26,212 nucleotides of DNA, from positions 1 through 26,212 of the forward strand of contig JBAPTR010000035.1 in the NCBI GenBank assembly GCA_049282265.1. The letters run 5' to 3'. The notes beneath the pieces are model-generated. The model had not been told where the DNA came from. It was given only the letters and a program-made list of their open reading frames with translations, and did no database searches. Positions within the stretch are counted from its first letter, which is position 1; the number at the start of each line of letters is the position of its first letter. Origin of the DNA: CAYUCJ01 sp049282265. Its GTDB lineage: Bacteria; Desulfobacterota; DSM-4660; Desulfatiglandales; Desulfatiglandaceae. The position numbers and the translations under genes were made by a program. This document shows, piece by piece, positions 1-7,548 of the stretch.

Positions 1-162
1 GTGCGATTGGACTGAAGGAGGGGATGACTTGGCTTAGGACCACACGCAGAATATTGGCACCGTTCTTAAGCGCTGAGGCAAGATATATTCCCGCCGGAAA
101 GGAGTGACCCGGGCCTCCCCGTGGTTACAATTGCCCCAAAGGTTTTTCGATTTTCCGTTTTC
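1..162. other. Left-edge non-coding stretch, no confident gene
   Basis: This is the sequence downstream of the anti-sigma gene stop codon. On the minus strand one frame is open from about position 105 to the edge and encodes a hydrophobic stretch (FPAGIYLASALKNGAN and onward). It has no start codon or ribosome binding site in front of it, and a TAA lies just upstream in frame. It could be a gene remnant or chance. No terminator hairpin is visible. Confidence 0.25.
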
Positions 163-1188
163 TTATCTATCGTAGGTAAGCCGAATATCGAGCTGAACGA
201 TTTTACCGGTCTCCTGCGAAGAAATCTCCGGCAAGGTCTCGATCGAACCGATTCCGGACAGTTTCTCCAGAAAATCGGCCACTTTCCCGACCGGGATCTC
301 CACGGAAAAACGGCCGGGTCTCCCGGTGGGTTCTTCATAATCGGTGCGGAGGATCCGGCCACCTGCCTCCCTGGTCCATTGACTCATTCTCGCCGAAAGC
401 TGATCATATCCGCCGGCTACTGAAATGGTTGCCCTGTCCGCTGCCCTCTTTGTGGGGACAACGCCCGGAACCGGCGCAGATTCTTCAGCCAGGTCGGCCT
501 CCGCGGAAGACGCTTTTCCCGCCGGGACATCCTTGGGCGCCTTTGTTCCCCCCACCTGATCCAGATAGCCTTCTTTTCGCTTGCGGGCAGTGCGCACCAG
601 CTTTTTTTCCGCAGGAGGAGAGGATTTTCTCAGGCGGCTTGAGGTATATTCATTCCCTTTCGAGACCCGGAGGACCAGTTGAATGGGTTTCTCCGTCTTT
701 TTCTCCTCAGTGGCCTCGGCCTTCATGAGGGCAGGGGCGGGCCTGGTGGCCTTCTGAGGTTTTATAGCCTGTGGAGCGGCGTCCATCGTCTTCTCCGCAG
801 CCACCCGTCTCCCGGGTTCCTGCATGAGAGTGGTCACCTCTTCCTGGGTTCCCATATTATGAAACACGAGAAAGACCAGTAGGCCGGCGGTAGCCCAGGA
901 AGCCACCTGGATGGGAATCTTCAGGCGAAAAGGAAGAAAGAGACTTTTAAAAATCCTGGACCACCACGAACGTCGTTCAATCCGTTGATGAACGCCTTCC
1001 ATGAAACCCTTGGGCGCCTCCATGATATCCAGGGATCCGAGGGTTTGAATCATCCCTTTAAGGGCTTCCAGTTCGTCCCTGCAATCCGCGCACATCTTCA
1101 GATGGTCCTCGACCTTTGCCGCCTTTTCCGTATTGAGGACGCCATCGATGTATTCGGACAGGTGTCTTTTTGTTTGAGAGCATTCCAT
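163..1188 (-). CDS. Membrane-anchored zinc-finger anti-sigma factor
   Basis: The 341-residue protein is the probable anti-sigma partner of the ECF sigma factor encoded just upstream. The N-terminus has a zf-HC2-type zinc-binding helix with Cys3 and the HxxxCxxC pattern at His29, Cys33 and Cys36. This family uses it to sequester its sigma factor in the cytoplasm. One membrane helix is predicted at about residues 93-111. A long low-complexity Lys/Ala/Pro-rich linker (about 115-255) would lie outside the membrane, followed by a compact C-terminal domain (about 255-341) that resembles DUF4349-type domains of lipoprotein-like anti-sigma relatives. The ATG follows the sigma stop codon by one base, so translation is very probably coupled. 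The family assignment is strong; the nature of the extracytoplasmic signal is unknown. Confidence 0.85.
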   Translation of the reverse strand: MECSQTKRHLSEYIDGVLNTEKAAKVEDHLKMCADCRDELEALKGMIQTLGSLDIMEAPKGFMEGVHQRIERRSWWSRIFKSLFLPFRLKIPIQVASWATAGLLVFLVFHNMGTQEEVTTLMQEPGRRVAAEKTMDAAPQAIKPQKATRPAPALMKAEATEEKKTEKPIQLVLRVSKGNEYTSSRLRKSSPPAEKKLVRTARKRKEGYLDQVGGTKAPKDVPAGKASSAEADLAEESAPVPGVVPTKRAADRATISVAGGYDQLSARMSQWTREAGGRILRTDYEEPTGRPGRFSVEIPVGKVADFLEKLSGIGSIETLPEISSQETGKIVQLDIRLTYDR

Positions 1189-1189
1189 T

Positions 1190-1792
1190 TTAGATCACGC
1201 CTTGAAGCCTGTTTTTCAGGCCGAGCCTGGCCCTTGCCAGTTTGGATTTGACCGTTCCGAGGGGGTAACCGGTTATGGTGGAAACCTCAGCATAGGATAG
1301 TCCTTCCAGGTCCCTCAGGATGATCACGGATTTCTGTTTTTCAGGAAGAGAGTCAATGGCCTTTTGAATCAGCATCATCTTCTCTTTCCTCAGAAGCAAA
1401 CCGTTTGGTGTCGGCCCTTCATCCCTTAGGGTTACTGCAGGGTTGCTGCCTTCCCCATTTCCGGGATCAGAGAGCGGCACCATCTTTTTTCTGTGCCTGA
1501 ACTGGGAGGACTTGAGCCTGTTCTTACAGGTGTTGACTGCGATTCGATAGAGCCAGGTCGAGAAATTGGATTCCATCCTGAAGCGTTTCAGGGAGGAAAA
1601 AACCTTGACGAAAGTCTCCTGGGCGGAATCGTTCGCTTCCTGATAGTCTCCTAGAAACCGGTAACACACGCTGAATACCCGGTCTTTGTGTTTCAGCATG
1701 ATTTTGTCAAATGCAGACCGATCCCCTGCCTTGAAGTCCCTGACCCATTGCATGTCCTTTTCACGATCTTTTTCACTTCCGTCTGTGTTCAT
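1190..1792 (-). CDS. ECF (sigma-24/RpoE-like) RNA polymerase sigma factor
   Basis: The 200-residue protein has the two ECF domains. Sigma region 2 (about 15-90) contains the typical DYQEANDSAQETFVKVF helix and the FSTWLYRIAVNTCKN segment that contacts the -10 element. Region 4 (about 135-195) has LPEKQKSVIILRDLEGLSY followed by the helix-turn-helix GTVKSKLARAR. The linker between the domains is charged and variable, as is usual. It would direct core RNA polymerase to stress-type promoters and be held inactive by the anti-sigma factor encoded one base downstream. The start is the first ATG; no Shine-Dalgarno sequence is visible before it. A possible ECF-type promoter lies directly upstream, which would suggest autoregulation from a leaderless transcript. 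An internal ATG at residue 14 is an alternative start. Confidence 0.92.
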   Translation of the reverse strand: MNTDGSEKDREKDMQWVRDFKAGDRSAFDKIMLKHKDRVFSVCYRFLGDYQEANDSAQETFVKVFSSLKRFRMESNFSTWLYRIAVNTCKNRLKSSQFRHRKKMVPLSDPGNGEGSNPAVTLRDEGPTPNGLLLRKEKMMLIQKAIDSLPEKQKSVIILRDLEGLSYAEVSTITGYPLGTVKSKLARARLGLKNRLQGVI

Positions 1793-1797
1793 TTATA

Positions 1798-1826
1798 TTG
1801 GACACTGGAATGGTAGGAAATGTTCC
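1798..1826 (-). promoter_or_regulatory. Possible ECF-type promoter of the sigma/anti-sigma pair
   Basis: Reading the minus strand, GGAAC (1826-1822) is followed after 18 bases by GTCCAA (1803-1798). This resembles the GGAAC/GTC elements recognised by many ECF sigma factors, with spacing about one base longer than usual. The initiation point would fall at or next to the sigma ATG at 1792, giving a leaderless mRNA, which agrees with the absent ribosome binding site. Motifs this short also occur by chance. Confidence 0.35.
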
Positions 1827-1904
1827 GAATTTTCGAAAAAAACGCCTCAGCTCGCTTTAGGAGCACCATGAGGGTTTCCCGCGGGTATGATGATGATTGC
1901 CGGA

Positions 1905-2180
1905 TTACAGCAAACATCCGCCGGAGACGGGTATGTGAATATCCAGCACATCCCGGGGCCTAAGTTCATAGTCAAACCCTTTTTGTTTCCCGATGACAAA
2001 CACGTGAATCATGAGGTCGTCAAAGGATTTCGTAGGACCCGGAGAACGGATCTTTTCAAGGAGTTCCAGGATCTTCGTGCCCGGCTCCGCCTCCATGATC
2101 AAATCCTTCCCTGACGCTAAGAGGGTTCTCAATTTTTCGGTAAACCCGACGGCAAATATGGACTTTATCCTGATCTTCAT
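1905..2180 (-). CDS. MoaD/ThiS-like ubiquitin-fold sulfur-carrier protein with a CLL tail
   Basis: The 91-residue protein has the beta-grasp layout of MoaD/ThiS. It opens with MKIRIKSIF, continues with an acidic central segment, and ends with FVIGKQKGFDYEL, RPRDVLDIHI and PVSGG. MoaD and ThiS act through a C-terminal Gly-Gly that is adenylated and thiocarboxylated. Here Gly-Gly is followed by Cys-Leu-Leu, so it would need trimming or work differently. The start was placed at the ATG preceded by GGAG with a 6-base gap (gggagctatacATG); the frame is open 22 codons further upstream, but that extension has no ribosome site. There is no MoaE, MoeB or ThiF gene in the window, so the pathway (molybdopterin, tungstopterin, thiamine or other sulfur transfer) cannot be named. 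Confidence 0.75.
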   Translation of the reverse strand: MKIRIKSIFAVGFTEKLRTLLASGKDLIMEAEPGTKILELLEKIRSPGPTKSFDDLMIHVFVIGKQKGFDYELRPRDVLDIHIPVSGGCLL

Positions 2181-2283
2181 GTATAGCTCCCAAAGACGAT
2201 GAGCCTTCTTTGACGCCATCATACCTGTTCCTACAACTCGAAACAAGCTCTCTGATTATAGGTCATGGGCGACACTGGTGTAC

Positions 2284-2349
2284 AACCGAACTTGACAATC
2301 TTTTTCACGTTCTTGTGCTGAAACCCGTTTTGAGGCGCTATGGGGTTTC
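2284..2349 (+). repeat. Possible degenerate fragment of the interspersed repeat
   Basis: Bases 2284-2307 match the reverse complement of the conserved 3' module of the repeat at 20929-21196, with about 2 differences in 24. A hairpin with a 7-bp stem follows (GAAACCC 2320-2326, GGGTTTC 2343-2349). The flanks do not match the other copies. The 300-bp gap between the MoaD-like gene and glnS holds nothing else that I recognise. Confidence 0.35.
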
Positions 2350-2481
2350 GTACGAAGATCAGATGAACGGGATGTTCCTGAAGCGGCGTCATTTCGGCCC
2401 TGGAAAAAGACGCATTTTTTCTTTTGCAGGACGGCAATGCTTAGGCTACTATGACGACCACCAGGAAAAGGAGGGATCGGA

Positions 2482-4215
2482 ATGGAAACGCCCAACAAGG
2501 GTACAGGGTACGAAAAGGGGAGCAACCCGACCACACCCCAACCCAATTTTATCCGCAACATTATTGCACGGGATTCTGAAACGAACAGGTTCGGCGGCCG
2601 TGTCCACACCCGGTTTCCTCCCGAACCGAACGGTTATCTGCACATCGGACACGCCAAGTCCATCTGCCTCAATTTCGGACTGGCCGCTGAAAACAACGGG
2701 CTCTGCAATCTGAGATTCGATGACACCAATCCCACGAAAGAAGAACAGGAATACGTGGAATCCATCATCGAAGACGTGCGGTGGCTGGGTTTCGACTGGG
2801 GTGAGAGGAAATTCTATGCCTCCGATTACTTTGACAAGCTCTACGATTTTGCCCTTCAACTGATCCGGAAGAGCAAGGCCTATGTCTGCGACCTGAATGC
2901 CGACGAAATCAGAGAGTATCGTGGGACACTCACGAAACCGGGCAAAGAGAGTCCCTTCCGGAACCGTTCCGTGGAGGAAAATCTCGACCTGTTCGAGCGC
3001 ATGCGGGCCGGTGAGTTTGAGGACGGGTCACGGGTGCTGAGGGCCAAGATCGACATGGCCTCTCCCAATCTGAACATGAGAGATCCCGTTATTTACCGCA
3101 TCCTGCACGCGGAACACCACCGGACAGGCAACAAGTGGTGCATCTATCCCATGTATGATTTCACCCACGGCCAGTCCGATTCCATTGAAGGGGTCACCCA
3201 CTCCATCTGCACCCTGGAATTCGAGGATCACCGCCCGCTTTATGACTGGTTTCTCGATGAACTGGAGATCTACCATCCCCAGCAGATCGAATTCGCCCGG
3301 CTTAATCTCACCTACACGGTCATGAGCAAGCGGAAGCTCTCGGGTCTGGTGGAGGACGGCCATGTGACGGGATGGAACGATCCCAGGATGCCCACCCTTT
3401 CGGGACTTCGAAGACGCGGGTACACCCCCGAGGCCGTGAGGAACTTCTGCGAACGCATCGGGGTGGCCAAGCGGGACAGCATGGTGGACATGGCCCTGCT
3501 GGAACACTGCCTCCGTGAGGACCTGAACAGGCGGGCGCCCAGGGTCATGGGCGTCCTGCGTCCTCTGCGCGTGGTGATCCAAAACTATCCGGAAGACCAG
3601 ATGGAAGAACTGGAGGCCGTCAACAACCCCGAAGATCCCGGTATGGGAACCAGGCAGGTGTCCTTTTCCCGCGTCATCTACATAGAAAGGGACGATTTTC
3701 TGGAAGACCCGCCAAAGAAGTTCTTTCGTTTGGGACCGGACCGTGAAGTGAGGCTGCGTTACGCCTACTTTATCAAATGCATTGGTGTGGTGAAGGACGA
3801 AGAGACGGGAGAAATCCTTGAACTGCGCTGCACCTACGACCCTGCCACAAAGGGGGGCTATGCCCCGGACGGACGCAAGGTCAGGGGTACCCTTCACTGG
3901 GTTTCGGCCGCTAACGCTCTCGAAGCGGAGGTAAGGCTGTACGACAGCCTGTTTTTGAAACCGAATCCGGCAGAGGAGAGCGGGGAGGGCGGCTTTACGG
4001 ATTTTCTTAACCCGAACTCCATTGAGATCCTGAAACCGTGTTATCTGGAGAAGCGTCTGGCGGGGGCCGCTCCAGACAGTTTCTATCAGTTTGAACGGCA
4101 GGGCTATTTCTGCATGGATCTTTTCGACTCCTCGCCCGGTGCCCCGGTGTTCAACCGGACGGTCCCCCTCAGGGATACCTGGGCCAAGATTCAAAAGGCG
4201 CAGAGCAGGTCTTGA
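2482..4215 (+). CDS. glnS: Glutaminyl-tRNA synthetase (GlnRS)
   Basis: The 577-residue class I aminoacyl-tRNA synthetase charges tRNA-Gln with glutamine in the cytoplasm. The ATP-binding signature PPEPNGYLHIGHAKS places HIGH at residues 54-57. The second signature is VMSKRKL at about 280-286, the usual GlnRS form of KMSKS. DDTNP near residue 81 and the catalytic domain are followed by the C-terminal anticodon-binding beta-barrels (about 340-560), including an HWV segment. The length is close to that of E. coli GlnRS (about 554). The start ATG has a clear AGGAGG 7-8 bases upstream. The gene is monocistronic on the plus strand and converges on the MscS-type gene, with 37 bases between stop codons. 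Having GlnRS suggests direct glutaminylation rather than reliance on the amidotransferase route. Confidence 0.97.
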   Translation: METPNKGTGYEKGSNPTTPQPNFIRNIIARDSETNRFGGRVHTRFPPEPNGYLHIGHAKSICLNFGLAAENNGLCNLRFDDTNPTKEEQEYVESIIEDVRWLGFDWGERKFYASDYFDKLYDFALQLIRKSKAYVCDLNADEIREYRGTLTKPGKESPFRNRSVEENLDLFERMRAGEFEDGSRVLRAKIDMASPNLNMRDPVIYRILHAEHHRTGNKWCIYPMYDFTHGQSDSIEGVTHSICTLEFEDHRPLYDWFLDELEIYHPQQIEFARLNLTYTVMSKRKLSGLVEDGHVTGWNDPRMPTLSGLRRRGYTPEAVRNFCERIGVAKRDSMVDMALLEHCLREDLNRRAPRVMGVLRPLRVVIQNYPEDQMEELEAVNNPEDPGMGTRQVSFSRVIYIERDDFLEDPPKKFFRLGPDREVRLRYAYFIKCIGVVKDEETGEILELRCTYDPATKGGYAPDGRKVRGTLHWVSAANALEAEVRLYDSLFLKPNPAEESGEGGFTDFLNPNSIEILKPCYLEKRLAGAAPDSFYQFERQGYFCMDLFDSSPGAPVFNRTVPLRDTWAKIQKAQSRS

Positions 4216-4252
4216 CCCGGCCGAGCGGGCCAAGGCAAATCCCAATGTCAAA

Positions 4253-5338
4253 TTACACTGAAGTCCCTTCCTTGATGTAGACATCCCGTTTTGGGTAGGG
4301 GATCTCTATCCCCTCCCGGGTAAATGTCTCTTTCACGTGGTCCGTGACAAACGAAATGGTGTCCATTCGTTTCCTGGGATCCCTGATCCACACCCTGGCC
4401 TCCAGGTTCACGGCGGAATCCCCAAAGCTTTTCACGACGACCTTGGGAGCCGGGTCCTTCAGCACCCACTCCAGATCCAGGCAGATGGAGACAATAGCCT
4501 CTTTGGCCTTCTGGACGTCGGCATCGTATGCAATTCCCACGGGGATCCGCACCCTGATTTCCTCAGTAATCGTCGTGTAGTTGATGATGTCCCGTTTCAT
4601 GATCTCGTTGTTGGGGATCACGATCACGATATTGTCGGTGGTCCTTATCTTGGTGGCCCTGAGTCCTATATCCAGGACATCCCCCCACGTGGCGGAGTTG
4701 GCAGGGGCCGACCAGACCTCAATGCGGTCCCCCACCTCAAAGGGTCGGTCAATGATGAGCAGGACTCCGGCGATGAGGTTGGACAGGGTGTCCTTGGCGG
4801 CAAACCCGATGGCAATCCCTGCCACACCGGCGCCCGCCACGAACGGCATGATGTTCAGCCCCAGCACATCGAGGGCCAGGATCCCGCCCGTCGTATAGAT
4901 GATGACCCCGGAAAACTTTTTTGAGAGGTCCAGGATCACGTCATCCACCTGTGTCTTGGTTCTGGCGGCCAGGGTTTTCTCCAGAAAAGGGAGAAGACGG
5001 CTGACGATGCTCTGGGAGAGAGACGTTATGAGGAGGACGAGGCCGGCAAAAAAGATCCTTTCGGCATTGGGCGCCTGGATCAGGCGAAGAGCGAAAGCGC
5101 CGAGCAGGATCAGGATGCAATAGTGGCCCCCGCGTTTGATGACCGGGAAGATCCGTCCTTCCCTGCCGAGCACGGGATGTCCCTCATAGCGCTTTTCAAG
5201 ACCTGCCGTGATCCGGTTGAAGATCCACCAGGCCAGCGCGGCTGCCAGCAGGAGGATAAGGACGTAGATGCCGTCCCTCACAAAGGGTTTCGGTTCTGCG
5301 ATGACCAGTCCCATCAGTCGATCGAGAAAATCTTTCAC
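4253..5338 (-). CDS. MscS-type small-conductance mechanosensitive channel
   Basis: The 361-residue inner-membrane protein has N-terminal transmembrane helices at about 22-42, 72-88 and 93-112. It then has the pore-lining Gly/Ala-rich TM3 (IMPFVAGAGVAGIAIGFAAK, near 163-182) and the MscS beta domain (RPFEVGDRIEV, DNIVIVIPNNEIM). The cytoplasmic alpha/beta domain ends near YPKRDVYI. This family opens under membrane tension and releases solutes during osmotic downshift. The GTG start is supported by GGGGGC six bases upstream. The gene lies 68 bases downstream of the SerB-like gene on the same strand, so co-transcription is possible; the functional link is unclear. Confidence 0.92.
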   Translation of the reverse strand: MKDFLDRLMGLVIAEPKPFVRDGIYVLILLLAAALAWWIFNRITAGLEKRYEGHPVLGREGRIFPVIKRGGHYCILILLGAFALRLIQAPNAERIFFAGLVLLITSLSQSIVSRLLPFLEKTLAARTKTQVDDVILDLSKKFSGVIIYTTGGILALDVLGLNIMPFVAGAGVAGIAIGFAAKDTLSNLIAGVLLIIDRPFEVGDRIEVWSAPANSATWGDVLDIGLRATKIRTTDNIVIVIPNNEIMKRDIINYTTITEEIRVRIPVGIAYDADVQKAKEAIVSICLDLEWVLKDPAPKVVVKSFGDSAVNLEARVWIRDPRKRMDTISFVTDHVKETFTREGIEIPYPKRDVYIKEGTSV

Positions 5339-5406
5339 CTTTTGCCCCCTATGAAAAGTTCTTCCGGGGCTCTCACAGCATCACATTTAACCACAGATGC
5401 CACCCC

Positions 5407-6654
5407 TCATTCGGGGGAATCGATCTTCAGGTGTCTCTCCAGCTCTCCCTTTGGAATCCCCAGGCAATACAGGACGTTGGTGATCTGGCCCGTGCTCAGG
5501 ACGCCATCCGCCCGGACACCGGTTCCCTGGGGCTTGAAGGCGATGGAGAGCCCTGCGTTCTCGATAAAATGCGATCCCACCGAACCGTCCCCCACGGCAA
5601 TCACCTGCTCCGGACCGATGTTTTCCACCTTCATGATGAATTCAAGGATTTCCTGCTTCGTATTGCTGGTGATGACGGGCTCGGCCAGTTTCCCTGTGAT
5701 CATCCCGTTTTCATCAACCTCAAGGCTATTGGAGAAGGCATAATCCACGCCTGCCTCCTCCAGGATCTTCTTTAACAGGAAATTGAACCCGGATGACAGG
5801 AGCGCAATCTTGAACCCCATGGATTTCAGGATTCTGATCAGTTCAAAAGACCCGGGATTCAATTGGAGGACATTGCTGAAGGCCTCGAATTCATGTATGG
5901 GGATACCCCGCATGCTCTTTGCATTTTGCACCAGCGTCTGGAGCTGATCTTCTCCCTGATCAACAGGTCCTATGTAGCTGGAAATTTCTCCCAGTTTTCC
6001 CCTGACTCTCTCCAGGAATTCCCGAAGGGACTGCTCCTGGAGCAGGCTGGATTCCACGTCGAAAACGACAAGTTTTTTCAGTTTTCTGAAGATGTCCTCA
6101 CTCTGGATCACCACACTCTGGTCCATTTCCCGGCACAGTTCCCTCAAGGCTGCCGACATTTCGTCGATCGCCTCCCCACGGGATGCATGCGAACCTAACT
6201 CCATGCAACTGGAGTCTATCACCATCTCCACAGAGAAAAAATCTCCCCGGGCAATCATCCTGCAGCGTTCTATGTTGATACTGAGCTGGTAAAAAAACCG
6301 GGAGACCGCCGCCATGATGCCCGGCCGGTCCAGCCCCAGGATGGTGATCAGGTGATTTTCCTTTCGGGGAGGATGGCCCGGCTTATTTTCACCCTGGCCT
6401 GTGACCATGATCTTGAGCCCCGTTTCCGCCTCAAGGAGGATCAGGGAATGCTGAATTTCTTCGATGGAACGGCGGGACTCCGAAAAATCAACGATGAGAA
6501 ATATGGAAAAAAGGCTCCTCCTGCAGGTCTCTTCAATGTCCAGGATATTCCCGTCCAGATCGCGTATCTTTGCTGCGATCCTGGAAACAAGACCGGGAGA
6601 ATCGAATCCCACCGCCGACAAGGTCATCAGTTTTTCCCGTTTTTTGGTGATCAC
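5407..6654 (-). CDS. serB: Double-ACT SerB-like HAD protein with degenerate phosphatase motifs
   Basis: The 415-residue protein has two N-terminal ACT amino-acid-binding domains (about 10-85 and 100-180) and a C-terminal SerB-like HAD domain (about 193-400). In phosphoserine phosphatase, motif I is DxDxT. Here it reads DVESS (199-203): the nucleophilic Asp remains, but the general-acid Asp is Glu and Thr is Ser. Motif II (LLSSGF) and the motif III Lys (TKQEIL) are kept. Motif IV, normally GDGAND, reads GDGSVG, losing the second metal-ligand Asp. The start was set to the GTG at 6654, five bases after the upstream stop and preceded by GGGGGA; a longer frame to 6717 overlaps the upstream gene. 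It may be a slow phosphatase or an amino-acid sensor. The neighbours are the serine-kinase-like and SHMT genes. Confidence 0.8.
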   Translation of the reverse strand: MITKKREKLMTLSAVGFDSPGLVSRIAAKIRDLDGNILDIEETCRRSLFSIFLIVDFSESRRSIEEIQHSLILLEAETGLKIMVTGQGENKPGHPPRKENHLITILGLDRPGIMAAVSRFFYQLSINIERCRMIARGDFFSVEMVIDSSCMELGSHASRGEAIDEMSAALRELCREMDQSVVIQSEDIFRKLKKLVVFDVESSLLQEQSLREFLERVRGKLGEISSYIGPVDQGEDQLQTLVQNAKSMRGIPIHEFEAFSNVLQLNPGSFELIRILKSMGFKIALLSSGFNFLLKKILEEAGVDYAFSNSLEVDENGMITGKLAEPVITSNTKQEILEFIMKVENIGPEQVIAVGDGSVGSHFIENAGLSIAFKPQGTGVRADGVLSTGQITNVLYCLGIPKGELERHLKIDSPE

Positions 6655-6658
6655 CGTC

Positions 6659-7540
6659 CTATTCCCCCTTGTCGTAGAATACAAACAATTCTTCTTCATA
6701 ATATCTTCCATTGACAATCTGGCCCGGTCCGAATCGCTTCATGTCCTTTTTTTCCAGCAGGGCAACGAATCTCCTGTTGATTTCATCAAGGGAGATATCT
6801 TCCTTGAGCCAGCGGGTCGGAACATTCACATTTATGGGCCGCGCGGGAATCAGGTGTCTGGTGGCCTTCGGGGCAAATTTCTTCCCCTGCATGACGGCCT
6901 TGACAACCATCGCCTTGCTGATACGTGGCGTCCAGATGACTACCCTGCCATCCTTCAGTCCATCGAATAAATCACATTCGGTAACACTCTGGCAAGGAAT
7001 GTAGCGCAAATCCATGCCTTTTTCAACCAGCCTGTTCTGGCACTGTTCCAGCACATCATAGGCGCTCACGGCATCATACACTGTGCCCCTCTTGAACCGG
7101 ACAATGCAAAAGGAGTCGACACTCTGGATTCCCCAGCAGAAGGGGTCTTCACGCAAGAGTCTTTCAAAATCTCCTTTTGCCGCCACCACACGCAAGGTCC
7201 CTTTCATCTCCATGATGACGGCCCGCAGATCCACCGGGCTGGAGGCGTTTTCAAGCAGTCTGAACCAGTAGTGCAACTGGGTAGCGTCATTGAGATAATC
7301 GATTCGGCACACAGGTATGTATTTGAAATTCAAGGCCTTGAAAACGAAAAAGCGGTGGTGGCCATCCAACACCATGTAATTCTTGTCGACGATGACGGGG
7401 TTCTGGAGGTTGGTCCAGTTGGAGAATTCGAGGATGAGTTCACTGACCGCATGGGGGATCACTGCTTCATGCGGCACCAGAGATGTCACGGGCACCATCT
7501 CGAGTTGCAGTTCCAGGCTGTCAGTCTGTATACAGTACAT
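6659..7540 (-). CDS. ParB-like protein of the free serine kinase (SerK/SbnI-like) type
   Basis: The 293-residue protein starts with a ParB/sulfiredoxin-fold domain: PHE with Glu25, PVIVDKNYMVLDGHHRFFVF with the signature DGHHR at 59-63, then a conserved aromatic stretch. The C-terminal part contains GKKFAPKATRHLIPARP (about 219-235). By recall, this layout and both motifs match archaeal ADP-dependent L-serine kinase SerK and staphylococcal SbnI, which make O-phospho-L-serine. They do not match chromosome-partitioning ParB, as there is no helix-turn-helix. The gene sits between the SHMT fusion (8-base gap) and the SerB-like gene (5-base gap), which fits a serine role. The ATG has GGGAGG only three bases upstream, so a start at Met15 is possible. 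Kinase activity is inferred, not shown. Confidence 0.7.
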   Translation of the reverse strand: MYCIQTDSLELQLEMVPVTSLVPHEAVIPHAVSELILEFSNWTNLQNPVIVDKNYMVLDGHHRFFVFKALNFKYIPVCRIDYLNDATQLHYWFRLLENASSPVDLRAVIMEMKGTLRVVAAKGDFERLLREDPFCWGIQSVDSFCIVRFKRGTVYDAVSAYDVLEQCQNRLVEKGMDLRYIPCQSVTECDLFDGLKDGRVVIWTPRISKAMVVKAVMQGKKFAPKATRHLIPARPINVNVPTRWLKEDISLDEINRRFVALLEKKDMKRFGPGQIVNGRYYEEELFVFYDKGE

Positions 7541-7548
7541 GGGCCTCC

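Noticed and set aside
3028..4284. 418-codon antisense frame opposite glnS
   Set aside because: A shadow of the GC-rich glnS coding sequence; no domain or start signal.
6659..7540. ParB chromosome-partitioning protein
   Set aside because: It has the ParB-fold signature but no DNA-binding helix-turn-helix and no parA or parS nearby. The C-terminal motifs fit serine-kinase-type relatives better.
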